DNA of 64,000 nucleotides from Rhizophagus irregularis (taxonomy: Eukaryota; Glomeromycota; Glomeromycetes; Glomerales; Glomeraceae): assembly GCF_026210795.1 (NCBI RefSeq), contig NC_089454.1:62001-126000 (forward strand). Direction: 5' to 3'. Below are positions 32,242 to 47,500 of this stretch, piece by piece (the first letter of the stretch is position 1; each line of letters starts with the position of its first letter). The translations under genes were made by a program, and so were the position numbers. The notes beneath the pieces were generated by a model that was not told the origin of the DNA, made no database searches, and worked only from the letters and a program-made list of their open reading frames with translations.

Positions 32242-34658
32242 TTCGAAAAGCCGACGATACGATTCAATTGATGGATTTATTTAAGGAATTCACAATTTTT
32301 TTAAATTTTATTTGATGGAACAAGAATTCGAATTCACAATTTTTTAAATTTTAAAATTCAGAAAACATCACTATTATATAATTTCCAATCTCTTTATAAA
32401 AAATATATAAATCTTTTATGAAAGAACGATGATGACGATCCCTTTGTCTTTGTTATATTTCCAATTTAGTATTAGATCGACAAAAACGATATAATTTACT
32501 TTAAAATTAAATAATTTTTATGTTAATGAATATATACGGATAAGGTCATCTATGCAAGTGATCGAATAGTTTGCATTTTCAAGCAACCTTCACATATTAC
32601 TTTTTTATGCTTTGTTATTTATATAATTTGAATAAAAATTTAGTAATGTGAAAAGGCAAATTAAAAATATAGTCTTTGAAATTTGTCATTTAAAAAGTGA
32701 ATAGTTAAATTTTTAAAGGACATAATTATATAAAAATATATGGCAACATTTTGAAAGAGATAAATATTCTTCTCATTATGCTTTGAATAAAGAATAAAGT
32801 ATAATACAATGTCAAATAAAAATTTTGATTTTTCCAATCCAATCGAATCGCATTAAAAAAAATATTATATAATTAAAGTAAATAATATATATATATTAAT
32901 ATATTTTGAAATTTAAAATGACTAATAAAAAAAAATTTGAAACTCTACATTATATTAATATCAAATATACATATTATATTGTACATACTATTATTTTTAT
33001 ATTTATTATATATAATATATATACAAAAGGTTTATTTAAATGTTTCATGATAAATTAATGTTTTTATGATATTAGCACACATAATATAATATAATATAAC
33101 AGATAATATATAATTTACAAACCAGCTTTGAATTTGTCCATTAATACAGTTTTCATTGAATTATGGCCATACAAGTACAAGAAGAATTACAATGAATAAA
33201 ATTATATTTATTTCTCAATATTGTTTATATTCGGAAAATAATATCCTTTATTTGTAATAGTCGGCTTTTTAAATGTTGGTTATCTTCATTCAAATATTAC
33301 CAAATTGGAGATCTACGCCGATTGTTCAATCAATTGGGACTAAATATGGTTAACATGAATGATTTGCAGATATAACTGCAAAAAAACATCTGTTGTGTAT
33401 TTTCAAACAAAATATTTCTTTTTAAAATTCCAATGTCCAGTATTATATGCCGCATTAAAATTGACAGTCAACATGGTCACGTGGCTTAATATATGATGTT
33501 TCGGGAAATTCCTTTTTCTTATTTCTTCTTTATAATAGTGGTTTATTTTGAGAAGATTTTGAGAATTTTTTATTTTGTTTGATTTGATTTGTTATTAATA
33601 TAACGTAACCATTCATTACAGCTATATTATTGAAATCCCTGAGTTTCGAAATTTCTCCTGATGATTTGGAAAATAATATCAAATTGATACTGATTTAAAT
33701 GATTGGCGGTCTATGTATCCATTATCCGAGTGGGTTTTTATTCATAAATGTGATCAAAAAGGGCAAGAAGTATCTCTTCAATTAAAAAATATTTACATGA
33801 AAAGAGAGATTTGAATCATCTTCTAAAATAACAAAGGAAAAAAATATAATTATTGAGTTTAGCCCGCAAAGATGCGAAGATAAGAAGATAAGAACCATTT
33901 ATAACGACTAAATTTGGAAGCGTTCAACTGGACGATTAATATATATGATATTAAAATATTTTAGTTTTTATTTCAAACCTTAAAATTACGGTAATATATT
34001 AACAAAATATATACCTAGTTAGACAAATTTCTATAATTAAAATTTGTTTGTACCAATTATAGAACCATTCCATAATAGAGTCGATCAAATCGGATATCCC
34101 ATTTAACGTATAATGAGCTTTCAAAAAAAATCTCGTTACACGAAATCATTAATCTCAATCCAACTCCAATCCAATCCAATTGAGTTTGTGAACGCGCTCA
34201 ATATGATTATTCATTTAAAAAATTACGTCAAGTGGTGATTAAGTATATGATTAAAAATCGTGAGACTGACAGCAGTGTTATCATGAGAAGTGCACAAGGA
34301 TATTGACCGTCTGGTCCACGTCCGGTCTTTTATGTCCATGTTCATATTAACATCAGTTACACTTGTCAATTTCGGCCGAAAGATGTCTCTGTCCGCCTCC
34401 AACAAGAAATGTTCCCGATAGTAAGTTAATTAATTTTAAGCTACAATCGATTAATTGATTATTGTGATATAGCAGTAGTCGTCATTTTTAATTTGAAATA
34501 TTTATTTAATCAAATTACTAAGCCATCAATATATTAAATTTAGATCATGTATTTACCATATACAAATTCATTTAAATACAGGGTAGTTAATTAATTAAAA
34601 AAGATATTGTATAAAAATAAATAATAACAAATAAATAATTTTTAATAAATAAATTTAA
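32242..34658. other. Intergenic spacer, 2.4 kb
   Basis: AT-rich DNA with no supported gene. A coding-like fragment at about 33700-33815 (readable as LNDWRSMYPLSEWVFIHKCD) is bounded by stops and may be a gene remnant. A 60-codon ORF at 34223-34405 has no recognisable motif. The minus-strand GGT gene ends at 34659. Confidence 0.45.
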
Positions 34659-37600
34659 CTAATATCCTGCTGCAATTCCATGTTTTCTATAATCACTTGC
34701 AGCTAAAAAAAATTCATCAGTTAATAATATTTCATTCAAAATAAAAGTAAAAGATTTCATACTTACCATTAATCAGTCCATTTGGTAATCTCATTACAGC
34801 TTGAATCTCCGACACTCCTAATTTATATTCAATAATTTTTATCTAAAAAGAATTATATAATTTTAAAATAACGGTGTTCAGTAATGAGGATTAAAAAAAC
34901 TTTAAAGAATAAATGATGATATACATACACTATGATTTTTTCCCTTAAGTTCATCAAGTAATTCTTTTGAATATCCTGTTTCGGCTGTGATCTAAATGTG
35001 GAATAATATATTAATGTAAAAGATCAAATACCAATAATCTAACTAATTTACTTACCTCATTTGGAATCAATTGATGATGTACTCTCGGTGTATGTATTGA
35101 AGTTAAAAGATCTTGTTCAAAATCGTATACGTTTAACAATACCTAAAAATATAAAAACAATTTAATTATATATAATGTAGATATTTGAAAATTTTATTAT
35201 TATTATTCAAAGTCTTATTATGTACCTGAAGAACTGAAGAAAGAATTCTAGAACCACCACTACCACCTATAGCCATCTCAAACTCCCCATTATTTTCAAC
35301 TATTGCTGGTGCGCAAGAAGATAAAGGCTTTTTCCTAGGAACTAAATTAACCGTAATTAATCAATTAATCATAATCAAAACATAACAAAAAGATTAATTA
35401 CAAGTAACTTACTAATGAAATTATACGGAGAAGGGTATAAACCAAAGTAGTTTGGAACACCAGGTATGGAAAAATCATCCATTTCATCATTAAGTAAAAT
35501 ACCAGTTTCTAAATCCATAACTTGTGATCCCCAAATCAAATTAACCTTTAGATTAAAGAAATTAAAATATTAGTATTAAATGTAGATTTATAATGTAATT
35601 TTTGATAAAGAAGAGAAAAAGTATTTCATGAGAATAAGCTACCGTTGAAGACAAAGCTACCGCTTGATTATTTTTATCAACAGTTGAAATATGAGTAGTT
35701 CCGTGATCTTCAGACACATCATACAATGGGTTATAATATGATGGTTCGAATGTAATTGACTTTAAAGTAAAGAATTAAGTTTATTAATAATTATTTAAAT
35801 TAAAAAAATAATACTATAAACTTACATCTGATATATTCTTTCGTATTTTAGCCGCATAATCCTTAGTCATTATTTCTTCAATACGTTCTGTATTATTAGT
35901 CTAAAATTTTTATAAATTATAACAAATAAGCTATAACAATAATATCATTTGAAACTTTATTTATGATACTTACAAAGGGTGGATCTCCCATTTCAGTACG
36001 CAAAGCAAACCCAACTATATAAAATGAAGTGTCAATAGGAAATCGAAAAAAATTCATCGCAAATACGAAATTCGAAAAAAAAAATTCCTACACTTAAGAG
36101 TCTCAATTATTCTAAAATTTTTAGTTGAAAGAAATGTCAAATATTATACCAAGTAAAATAGAGTGTATTTTTTTAAAAAAAATACAATTAAATAAAATAA
36201 AATAATAACTACCTGTGTAAATTTAATCCATTGAGCTCTCCCCTAGTCAATTGAAATCCTTCCAATATATTTAACATACTCAACAAAACAGGTCCACCAG
36301 AAGGAACATTTAAGGTCATAATCTATATTAAAATTATAATTAAATGAGAAAAGATTTACGGAAACAAGTCTTTAAATTAACTATTACCACCTTTCGTCCA
36401 TGATAATATCCATAAATAGGTTTTGATACAACCGGTTCAAAATTTGATAAATCTTCAAGGGTCATAATCCCACCAGTAGCTTGAATAGTTTTTATGATGG
36501 ATTTAGCGATTGATCCCTAAAACAGGAAACATTAATATAAGAAATGAAATTCCTTAAGAATCATTTTAAGTAAATCCATGAATCATAATTACTCTATAAA
36601 AAACTTCAGACCCATTTTCAGCTATTAATTCCAAAGTTTTAGAAAAGTTTGTGCGTTTCAAAAGATCTCCTTCACCCAACAATTTTCCATTCGGTGCATA
36701 AATAGAGGCTAAATTTGGAGTTTCTAAAAGAGCTTTTTCGTACCACTAAGAAATAATTAAATATAACCCATTAAACATTGAATGTATTAAATATATACAT
36801 TGTAACATCTAATTTTTTTTTTTTCTTACTTTCATTTTTATAGCTAACTCTGCTGGTACTTTAAACCCATCACGACTTAATTTGATTGATGGTTCAAAAA
36901 GACGTTTCCAAGGTAATTTTCCATATCTATAATATCAAATTTCTTATTAAAACAAGAAAATAAAAATAAACCAGAAGTAAACAACATAAGTAAAGAACCT
37001 CACTTTTGATGCGCGATTTCTATTCCACGAACCTCTCCACTAAATTTTGATTAATAATCATAATGTAAAAATAAATTTAATTACAAATATACTTACGGAA
37101 TACCAACAGAAAGTCCACCATATTTAGCAAGTATTGGTTTATCTTTAAACATAGTTTTATTTGCAGCAGCGGGAGCAGTTTCTCGAAAATCAATAACTTC
37201 GGCTGTCCCATTAGAATCACGAATTATCATAAATCCTCCTCTACAAGAACATAATATTTGATTACCAAATTTGATCATGCAAAGAAGATACTCAAGTTGG
37301 TGTCAATATTAACTCCTACCCTCCAATACCAGCTGAAAATGCGTTTATTGTACCAACACATATTTCAGCCGCTATAGCAGCATCAACTGCTGAACCGCCT
37401 TCTTTGAGCACTATCATGAATTCGATTGATTAAATGATTTAATTGAAAACATTATGCTTTTTTTTAAATAAATTCAACTTACTTTGTACACCAATTTTAG
37501 AACAATCCTCCTGCTCTGCTGATACCGCTCCATTACGTACAATTACAAGATGGGGATTTGTGGGATCTGTTAGATCACGTGATGTTAGATGTTTATAAAT

Positions 37601-37818
37601 CATTTCATTATTTATTTATTACAAAAATGTCATAATTTACCATTTGACTCAAAAATACTAGCAATGCCAACGAACACAAATATAATTCCAGCAAAAATGA
37701 TTAAAATAATTGCAATTTTTACACAATGCACTTTCCATGGTCCAGTTCGATGATGTAATAAGCCTTGAGTTTCATTGGTAGGTTGAAACCCTTCTTCTAA
37801 AGATGATCTATCTGCCAT
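34659..37818 (-). CDS. Gamma-glutamyltransferase, 597 aa, 19 exons
   Basis: Exons (minus): 37818-37641, 37566-37483, 37410-37320, 37240-37097, 37039-37004, 36926-36830, 36745-36593, 36516-36388, 36322-36213, 36111-36092, 36014-35974, 35900-35826, 35759-35643, 35545-35413, 35341-35226, 35142-35056, 34991-34929, 34842-34767, 34702-34659; phases agree throughout. It cleaves glutathione and other gamma-glutamyl peptides at the cell or vacuole surface. A cytosolic N-terminus is followed by one membrane anchor (residues about 33-56), then LKEGGSAVDAAIAAEICVG, GIGGGGFMIIR and NVPSGGPVLLSML. EDHGTTHISTVD holds the catalytic Thr407 at the autocleavage site, and SSCAPAIV and GGSGGSRI follow. The length is normal and no key residue is missing. 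Confidence 0.95.
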
Positions 37819-38548
37819 TATTTTTTATTGAGTTTTTTATTACTGCTTTATATATTAGAAATTGTGACACCAAATTTCATCTTTAACATTATTATTAATA
37901 AGCATCAAATAATACTTTACTCCTTTTATAGCTTAAAAGGCGTAAATTTGGGTGATTATTTGTGTAACTTAAGTTCGGGTATAGTCAACTACCCCAGCGG
38001 TGGTATAGTCCCACAAACAGCGTGGAAAATCCATTATAATTTAACCGGGTTTTCCGGTAAATTTCTGATAAAACCGGTAAAATCTTATAATCCCGGAATT
38101 GTTCCGGTCGTGGCGTAGCAGACTTCCGGAATATTTTGTAAATACCGGAAATTTTATTTAATAAATTTATATCGCAAAAAAGTTTTTTATCTTTATTTTA
38201 TTATTTATTATTTGTAGTTTATTACAATATGATTATTTAAAGCCAGTACGTCTTTCTGGTTACTCCAAATTGTATATGCACGATTATAATTAAACTCCTT
38301 ACCGGTTGAAAAAATAAATTTCCGGAATTTTTATATTTAACCGGAATTTTTCCGAAATTTTTCCAAGATTTTTTTCACAAATATAAATATCATAAATATC
38401 ATAAATATCACGAAATTTACGTAAATTTGATACAATTTTAAATATTAGATAAAATCAATTTTTCCTTTATGTAAAATAGTAACAAAATTTTTTCATAAAT
38501 GAAAAAAAAAAAACTTCCCAAAAACTAATAAAATATTTAAAATGTTGA
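37819..38548. other. Intergenic spacer with a CCGG-rich repeat remnant
   Basis: Between about 37930 and 38370, ccggaa, aaccggt and ttccgg motifs recur on both strands (for example aaccgggttttccgg, aaaaccggtaaaatc, taccggaaatttt, aaccggaatttttccg). This is unlike neighbouring AT-rich DNA and suggests a degenerate repeat or MITE. The 96-codon ORF across it has no recognised domain. Confidence 0.45.
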
Positions 38549-41500
38549 TTATATGTTATATTGATATAAACTTTCATATTCACTATTTGCGGAATTTCCG
38601 GCAGATAAATTATAATTGATTCCTCCAACATTAGCTCCACATTCCGGACAAGAACTCGCTTGATTCGCTAGCCCACAATTTGCAATAGTATACTAAAATA
38701 TAATAATTATTAGGATTAATAAAATAAAATTTGTTTGAAATACTTTATTTATTTGTTTACTTACTGTGTGACCATTTGGACACTGATACCAATGACCTAA
38801 ATTATGATACAGAAGAATTTATAAAAAAGTTATAAACGAAATGAGGGTGTTTTTTTTCTTTTTAGTTACCTGAACCTTGAAGTTCCACATTCATAGCTCT
38901 AAATATTTCTAACTTCTCACTTCTCAAAATGGTCTTGTCTTTACAGTTTTCCAATTCTTTAACATCATTTAATACTTGTTCCATTCGATTAATAAATTGT
39001 TGTTTGATATGATCTCCATCAACTAGTCTAATTGAATTTTGTAAACCTATAAATCTTTGTTGAATATCTTTACAAAGAGTCAAAACTAATTTCTTCATCT
39101 TTGTTGCCTGTTCTGATGCAGATTCCCTATCATTCACAATTTCATAACTTAAAATGAACCTTCCATATGTACATTGTACTTCGCTTAATTCCAATGATGC
39201 AAAAGAATGATCTCGATAATATTTAGTTTCTTTTGCAATTTCACAAATAATTTTGAGATGTTCGATTGTTTTTTCTAAAATAAATCTTGTGAATCTGATC
39301 CAAGAATTACGAGAATTGATAGATTGCTGTGTAGCTATGTCAACATTGTTTCGTAAGTATAATAACTTAATTTTTTCAAGTAATGCCGAATCCAATGCCT
39401 CAACAACATGTTTGGCTTCCATAAACATTGTCTTTTGGACATTTATGATCTCTAAAAATGCTTTTATGTACATTCCATGACTTATAACAGGTAAAGGAAT
39501 ACCGACTTGTTGGAGACAATCCCTCTGTAAAGCTAATTTACGCATATAACTCGACCCAGATAAATTAAGCGTATCCATTCTTTCAACAAGGTTCAAAATA
39601 TCGTCAATATCGTTTTCCATGGCTGATTTTACACGATATAAATTTACAACAGCAGCATCAAACGCATGTTTGTATGGAGGATCCTTAGTGCCAGTCATAA
39701 TCATGAATATATCTTGATAACAAGTAATTAAGCGAACAACATGCTTCGCCCAAAGTTTCTCATGGGCTTGGGAAATACCCTGATATTCAATCTCTGCAAA
39801 TTGCTGTACGGGTGTAAGTTCGGGAACTTTTGTATTTGATGTTTGATGTTTTCTTTTCGGTTTTCCACTCTTATCTGACACAGATGCACTTTTTACAATT
39901 TTATCAACGAATTGGGTTCTCGTGGTTTCCAAATAAAGAACTATTTTTTCTAATGTATCTTGAACACCTTTTAATGTTTTTGTAAACTTTTGTAAAAATT
40001 TCATTTTTGCTGCATCTAGTGCAATTTTCTTACTAACCCGTCCATAACGGTTAACATTGTTAATAGGATATCTGCAGTTTGGACAACATTTAGCCTTTGA
40101 AATTTCCTCTGGCGGAGCCTTTAATCCGATCCATGTTGTTTCACTTGTCTTAAAGTCGGCCTTTCCAACATAATATTTTTCAAGCTCCATATGTGAATCC
40201 ATTGATTCCATGGTAAAGCAATGACCACATTCTAATACAATTAATCTATGTGCATTCCAATCCACATCCGCGAAAGTTTCTCGCATAATAATATCGACGA
40301 CTTGTGATTTTATTTCATCCTTCGCACATTCTACACAATATTCTTGGGGGCCTATACGAATAAATACATAACAAAGATTTAGGACATGATCTATGTGACC
40401 TAAATCAAGAAATATATTATACATACACTCTTCACCGCAAACACTTATACAACGATGACCTAGAATTATTTATGGTAATTCACACTTAGTAAAGCACGAG
40501 AAAAAATCGCGATTATAAATACATACCACATTCTAATAACTATATTTCGTAAATAGTTAAGAAAAATTAAGATATTAATTTAATGTTTAACAAATAAGAT
40601 ATTAAAAATAAAGAAAATAAAAGACAATCACCTTTTGACACTGTAAATTGCAAGGCAGACGACTACAAGGGGCACCGCAAGAAAGCGCACAACCACCTAT
40701 ATGTTTTTTTTTAAAAAAAAATTAGTTGCCATAAAATTGTTGATAATTTTGATAATTTTAAATGCAAGCTAACCTTGATGTTGACAAGACCAATTGCATT
40801 GTTCGGCACATGCACTACCTATAAATAATAAAATATGTTCCAAGTTAAATGATATTACACGAAAAATAATTTTTGTAGAGATTACTCACATGGATCGCCG
40901 CAACTCTGCATGCATTTTGAATGAAGGCACGCGATCGAACATTTTTCTTTACAAGGTGGGCATCCTTCTCTATGACACTTATAAAAGAACAGGAGATTCA
41001 ATTATTTCCTAAAATTAAAGATTGATGTTGATTATAATATTTGATACATACCTTAACTGAACAAGGATGACCACAATAAAGAATCCTTCCACATTTTTGT
41101 ACACATTTTAAATGATCAGTCCTCTTGACATGACCTTGTTCATCAAGTATCGGTACATCATTGTTTTTTTCAATTGATTTCTTTTGACATTGAAAGCATT
41201 TATTTTTACCTACAAATAATTTTTTAAAAATAAATTTTGAAAATTTCCTCGGATGATTCTTTTAACATATTATAATAAAATCATAATTTACATGGATGTC
41301 CACAATCTTCCAGTATAATACCACAATCATGATCACAACTAATGTCTTTAATTGAAGAACCACAAAGTGCCCTATTGAAATTCAAGGAATTATCAAATTA
41401 ATCTAATTTCATATTAAAAAATTTAGTATTAAGGATAATTACTTTTGCTCATGACCACATGCTGGTAACGTAAGAGTTACCATAACAGTACATTTGATTA

Positions 41501-44500
41501 GATTTGGATTTTGAGTCTGATAGCATTTCGGTGAGGGATAATTATGACCTGAAATTGATAATTAGAATCTTAATATAAAATCCGACGTATTGAACATAAT
41601 CTATAAAGAATTTTGTTTCACCGCAAGGTAATAATATATCTTCTAAAACGATTTCACATTCGCCACATGGAACTCCACACTATATGAGGATAAAAAAAAA
41701 GTTTTAAAAAAAAAAGAATATAGTACATAATTAGAATAAAATTTAAATAGTAATCGTACCGGTAACGGGCAAATATGATTACAATTTTTGTGTAATTCTA
41801 AACATGGGCGCATACAAGCTTTCGCTGCTCCAACGTGTTCTGGATCATCAGGATGACATTTATAGGCTAAACAATAAAGTTAGAATCAATGAATTAGGCA
41901 ATATAGATTAAATACCACAATATTTTAAAAATAATGTAAAAACATACCACAATTATGTCCGCTAAAATATATAAATAGGATAAATTAGTAGTAGCTCATT
42001 AACAATACTAATATTTCAAAATTATAAAAAGATACCAGGGCATACGGCAAAGGCAAGGCAACTAAATTTATGTAAAAGTAAGTTCAAAATTTCATCAGTA
42101 ATTAAACTCAAATTAAATTGATACTTGGTAATAATTTAAATGGATATTTACACTGCAACCACCATCAGGTGACAATTCTTGAAATTGTCGAGGACTTTTG
42201 ATATAATTTATACTATCTGGATGTGATTCACATCGGATTGGGAAAGATTTTCCAATTTGATTCCTATAAAAACCATATCATTTTTAATTTTCTTTCAATA
42301 CCCGATTAAAAATAACTACATGCACAAAGGCTACCTTTCACGCATTAAATTAATTACAGACTTCCACATATCTGAACGGTCCGATAATAATCCCGCATTA
42401 CCTATATTGGATATAATTATGTAGGTTATATTTAGAAATATATCATCTTTAATATTGTAGACATACCTAACATAAACAATCCATGTTTTGCACGAGAAAG
42501 AAGGACATTGGTTCTGTTAGGTGATTTTAGAAATCCGATAGCTCCATGGCTACCACTTGACGTATTTCGAACTAAGGACACAATCACTATTGTCGCCTCC
42601 TCCCCTTGGAAGTTATCCACAGTCCTCAATATAACTAACAATATACAATCAATTAATATCATTTTACAATAAAAAAAATAATGAAAATGTTGCTCACCTT
42701 GACGCTGCAACGAACGTTTTTCTGCAATTGATATTGTTCCAACATTAGGATTTTCGAATTCGCTATTAAGTTCTGGGTCTGCTTCATCAAGAAGCTCAGC
42801 AATATCTTGACTATCTCTTTCATCGATTACTATATAATTTTGAAACAATTAAAATTTAATATTACAAAACGAAATAACGATTACATAGACATACCAACAA
42901 CAAATGATTCACGTAAAGCATCTCGTATCTTGATTAATTGTCCAAGATAAGGGGTTAAAACAGCAATATCATTCGGTTTATCATAACCCTAACGAAATAA
43001 GATAAAAAAGAAATATTATAGTAATCTTGAAGTTATTATTACTGAACCGAAAATTTTCAATCTTACATTGCGAACAAAGTATCGAATAAGCTCAACAACA
43101 AATGCTACTTCAAACTCATTTGAGTGTGATTGAAGTGCAAATTGGTTAGATCCAGCAGCATCTTCTGGATGCTCATGATTAATGAAAAATAAATTATGTG
43201 GAGTCCCTCGAACTTTAGGATATTCCTTTGTAATAGCACCTATAAAAAATTTGATATATCAATCTGCAATAAAAAAAAAAAAAAAATAATTAATAAATAT
43301 TCCGCTATATACCGTCAATAAGTTTTGGATACAATTTTTTCCTAATTAAATCTGCTATTTCCGGCCTCATTCTTCTTTGAGTGGTTAATTGTGACATAAT
43401 AACATCTTCGTTCACTAAAAAAAGAATTAAAGAAATGAGTAAAAACTAATAATAAATTGTATTATTCAAAGAAATCCACCTAAACGTTCGAACAAAGATC
43501 TATCTAATTTGTAATATTCGCCAGGTTGACTATCCACAGATAATGTATACGTAGCAATATGTGGTCTAAGTTGCAAATGGTCTCCAATTAGGATCAAATG
43601 CTGAGTAGAAGGTGTCAATGAACTTAATATATGTGCTTCTAAAACTTCTCCGGCTTCCTCTACTATAATTATCTACAGATGTATAGATACATCGGTAAGT
43701 AAATTTTTTTAAGGATCAGAACATTTTAATAGTCATAAGTAACTTACACGTGGAGCAACAGAACGAATTAACGATTGATATTTTGCGGCTCCACTCGTAG
43801 TTAATCCAATAACTTGACAATTTTCTAAAATTTCACGACGACCCTCGTCATTAATATCTTCAATTTCTTTTCTCTTTGCGGTATGCTAATAGATGATAAT
43901 AAATGTTAAAATGTAAGAGTATTTGATAATAAGAAAGGATATTTATTTATTAAATACCTTTTTTTCTAGATCTGAAAGTTCATCAATGATATTTTTACGT
44001 GTTGCTTCCCGAAAATGATCATGTAGACGTTGACGCTCAATTCTAGACATATTCCATACATCTAAATCTTCAAGTAATATTTCTAAATCTCGATCCTAAA
44101 AATATAATATATAAACGAATCAAAAAAAAAAATAATTTTAACGTTTAACGAAGTTCGAATCTATAACTCACCTCGTCTGGAATCACTAACTTTTGTAACC
44201 AATACTCGGTTTCGTCATTTTCTATATTATCTGTACTATCAATTTCTTGTAAATTGTCATTATTAACATCATCTTCAGAATAATCTTCTTCATTTTCATC
44301 CTCATCATCCTCATCATCCTCATTATCACCATCTTCCTCACCATCCCGAGGTACATTCATAAGAAAATCATACATATTATTAGATTGTAACATAGAAATA
44401 TCTTGATTGTCTTTTCTTTTTTTAGAAGCTTTTTTTTCAATTACATTTTGATTACGGTAAATTGCTTGAATTAATTGTTCACGTCGTCTAAAATAAAAAA

Positions 44501-47500
44501 TTTGATATTAAACACAAGGATTGATTTAGTATTAAATATGTTAAAATGTAATTACCGAATATCAACCCCATTAATCCATTGATCCCATATCGGTTGGTTT
44601 TTCATTTTCTCTTCACCAACTATTGTCCATTCATTTTGGTCAAATTCTTCACTGTCAATATTTAATAAAAGAGCTGGAACATCTGGTCCATGATTATCAG
44701 CAAATTGTAAATAATGACCAGTATGTTCGACTAACAAATAATTTTTAACATCATCCCATGTCATCCACCTCCTAGAAAGCTTATCTTGCAACTTTACTGC
44801 TTCTTTTTTAATTTCTTCGAGTTTATCAAAAGCTTCATATAACATGAAACCTTGATGAGAAATCTTAGGACGACTTCGAGAAATAGTATCCAAATAAAAC
44901 TCTTTTATTCTATCGGATTTACTTCTAGCTCCTAAACGAACGATTTTGGTAATATTATTATCAAGTAGGCATTCGAGAAATTGATCTAATGCATGATTTG
45001 TGTAACAAATAGTAAGAATTGGTCCAATTGAAGTTGCTTTTCGATTTGTTTCAGAAAGTAAAACTTTCATAAGTTCAACACCAACAAACGTTTTCCCAGT
45101 TCCCGGCGGACCTTGAATTAAAAAATTAAATTAAGATAAGGAAAACTCAACTTAACTATAATTGATCTTATAATAATTACCTTCAATCAAAGCGATTTCT
45201 CTAGACAAAGCATCAACCAACGCTCTAGACTGTGTTTCATCAAGAGTGCTAACATCTGGAGTTGATAATTTTTTGATCGCATTTTCTTTTGATGTTTCAT
45301 CTTGTACATTTAATAATAAAGAATCACCATGATTTTTTAATAAAATTGATAAATCAAAATGAAATCTAGGAGCTCTCGTATACAAGGGAGTTGCTACTTG
45401 AGTATATTGTCTTTCGAGCGGTGATATCAAATATTGTCGAAATGGAACATCTGAAGGATTAGTACCCTGCAACGTTTTTAATATATGATTGTAAGATTCA
45501 AAATATACGCCCGTCGATTCAACCATAAATCGCTTAACACGAGCAGGATGGTTTCTTCCCATCGAAATATCTTCTAAAACAATAGGATAGATTGAAGATT
45601 CTATGAAATGAATATCGATCATAGCCTCAGTTTCAAACCGAGATAGAAGTCTCTCGTTTTTTTCAACGACAACACCAAAATAAAGTGAATAAGTCGGTGT
45701 TGGATTTGTTTCATTATTATTGAGCGAATTGCCATTTTCATTTTGCCAAAGGACACAAATCAAACTTCCATTCATTAATTTTCTTGATCGTTCCCAATAC
45801 TGAAGACGATACTTCTCATCTTTAGCCGATCTTATCTTTGGTGGACTAAAAAAAAAATAAATAATTTTTTTTTCTCAAATAATAATAATAACTATATTAT
45901 AACAATCCTTCTTTTCTTACGTACGTGAATGCGACACGAGAAATAAATCCACGATATTTATGTACGTTAATGGAAACAAATCTAATATTTGCGTACACAT
46001 TTAGGTCACCACTAATATCGCCCTTATCATATCTAAATCTACCACCTTCTTCACGTAACTTTTTGACTTTAGATTTATCTTTATCTAAATCTATCAGGAA
46101 GCGTGAAATACCTAATCTGATTGGATTAAGCATATCTTCTCTCAATAATCTGAATTGCATGTCAAGAAGGCGCGAAATTCCATCAGGTAAAAAATCTGGA
46201 TGATCCAACATAAATGAAGGCAAAGAAGGTTCACGTGATGCCAAAATTTCATCCTTTGTAGGAATTACAGCTATTTTGCTTATTTCCAGAAAATCATTAT
46301 CATGTCTTGGACCATATTTTGATAATTCACCTTTTTTATACAATAAATTAATAAAATCAGTAATTTAATTAAATTAAAATAACCTTAGAAAAAAAAAAAA
46401 GATATTAATAACTTCGGTGAAACTAACCTGGCGGATCGTACAATCTTTCAAATTCATTCATTTTCGCCATTTTACGACTTTCAAGAACAGTTTCAGAAAT
46501 TTCAGCTTTATTAGCCTCTCTTTTTGCAGCATTAAGAGATCTACGTCCGTCTGACAAGACATAATTTAATCTTCTCATTTCGACATCTAAGATATCAAAA
46601 TAATACCGTCTTTTTTCTGGATGTGAGACCAATGCATCTTCAGATCCGGATATCGATTGACGTTCTGCGAGTAAAGAATCTTTCCATACATTAGACGCAT
46701 CTTGAAGACGTTGTACAATTTTGTGGACAGTATCATTAACGGAAGCTTCTTTAATTCGACAAAGCAATTCATTTAAAAAACGCGCAAGAATTAAGAATGG
46801 TTGACCGAATGTTGAAGGAATAAAAATATCAGGATCATTTTTTAATAATTTGTCTTTATCCACGTTTCTATCCAGAAGTGAATTCCTTCTAACTAATTCA
46901 TCCAAACATCTCATGATCTTATCATGGAAGAATGAGTCGATATAAGAATAAACAACTGAATATATGGTATTAAGTTGTTTTTCCAAGGTTGAACCGCGTA
47001 CCTTCATTAGATATAAAGAAGAAATATTAATATTACATAAATACATATTTATGATATAATATTAGTATTAAATACCCCATGACGGATTAATAGTGCAAGA
47101 AAGGGAAGAATGACACACTGAAATGAAGCAAAATTTTTTTTGAATCCAGCATCAACAGACATGTTGTACTAATAAAGAAGACAGGTTAATTTGATGAATT
47201 CCTTTTAAATACTTTTAAAATTTAATTAAACAAAAATAATACCTGACAAATTTCTCGGATACGGGAAATTCCAAGTTCAGGATTTCCTAATTGCTCTACG
47301 AGAGTTTCCACTGCAACACCAGTTTGTTTATCAGCATCCAACAAACATGATGTTATAAACCATCTCATTTGCTGTTGGTCTCGAAATTCTTTTCGGATCA
47401 AGCCACGCCATGCACCTTCCAATCTATCACCAGAAACAAAAACAAGCTTGTCACTTCCATCATATGAAAGTGCGGAGGATTGTAAATTTTCCAATAGAAC

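Noticed and set aside
33700-33815. Possible gene fragment in the GGT downstream spacer
   Set aside because: Only about 40 coding-like residues between stops, with no family recognised.
42432-47046. Several separate helicase-like genes
   Set aside because: All segments join in phase through GT-AG introns into one ZNFX1-type protein in the correct domain order.
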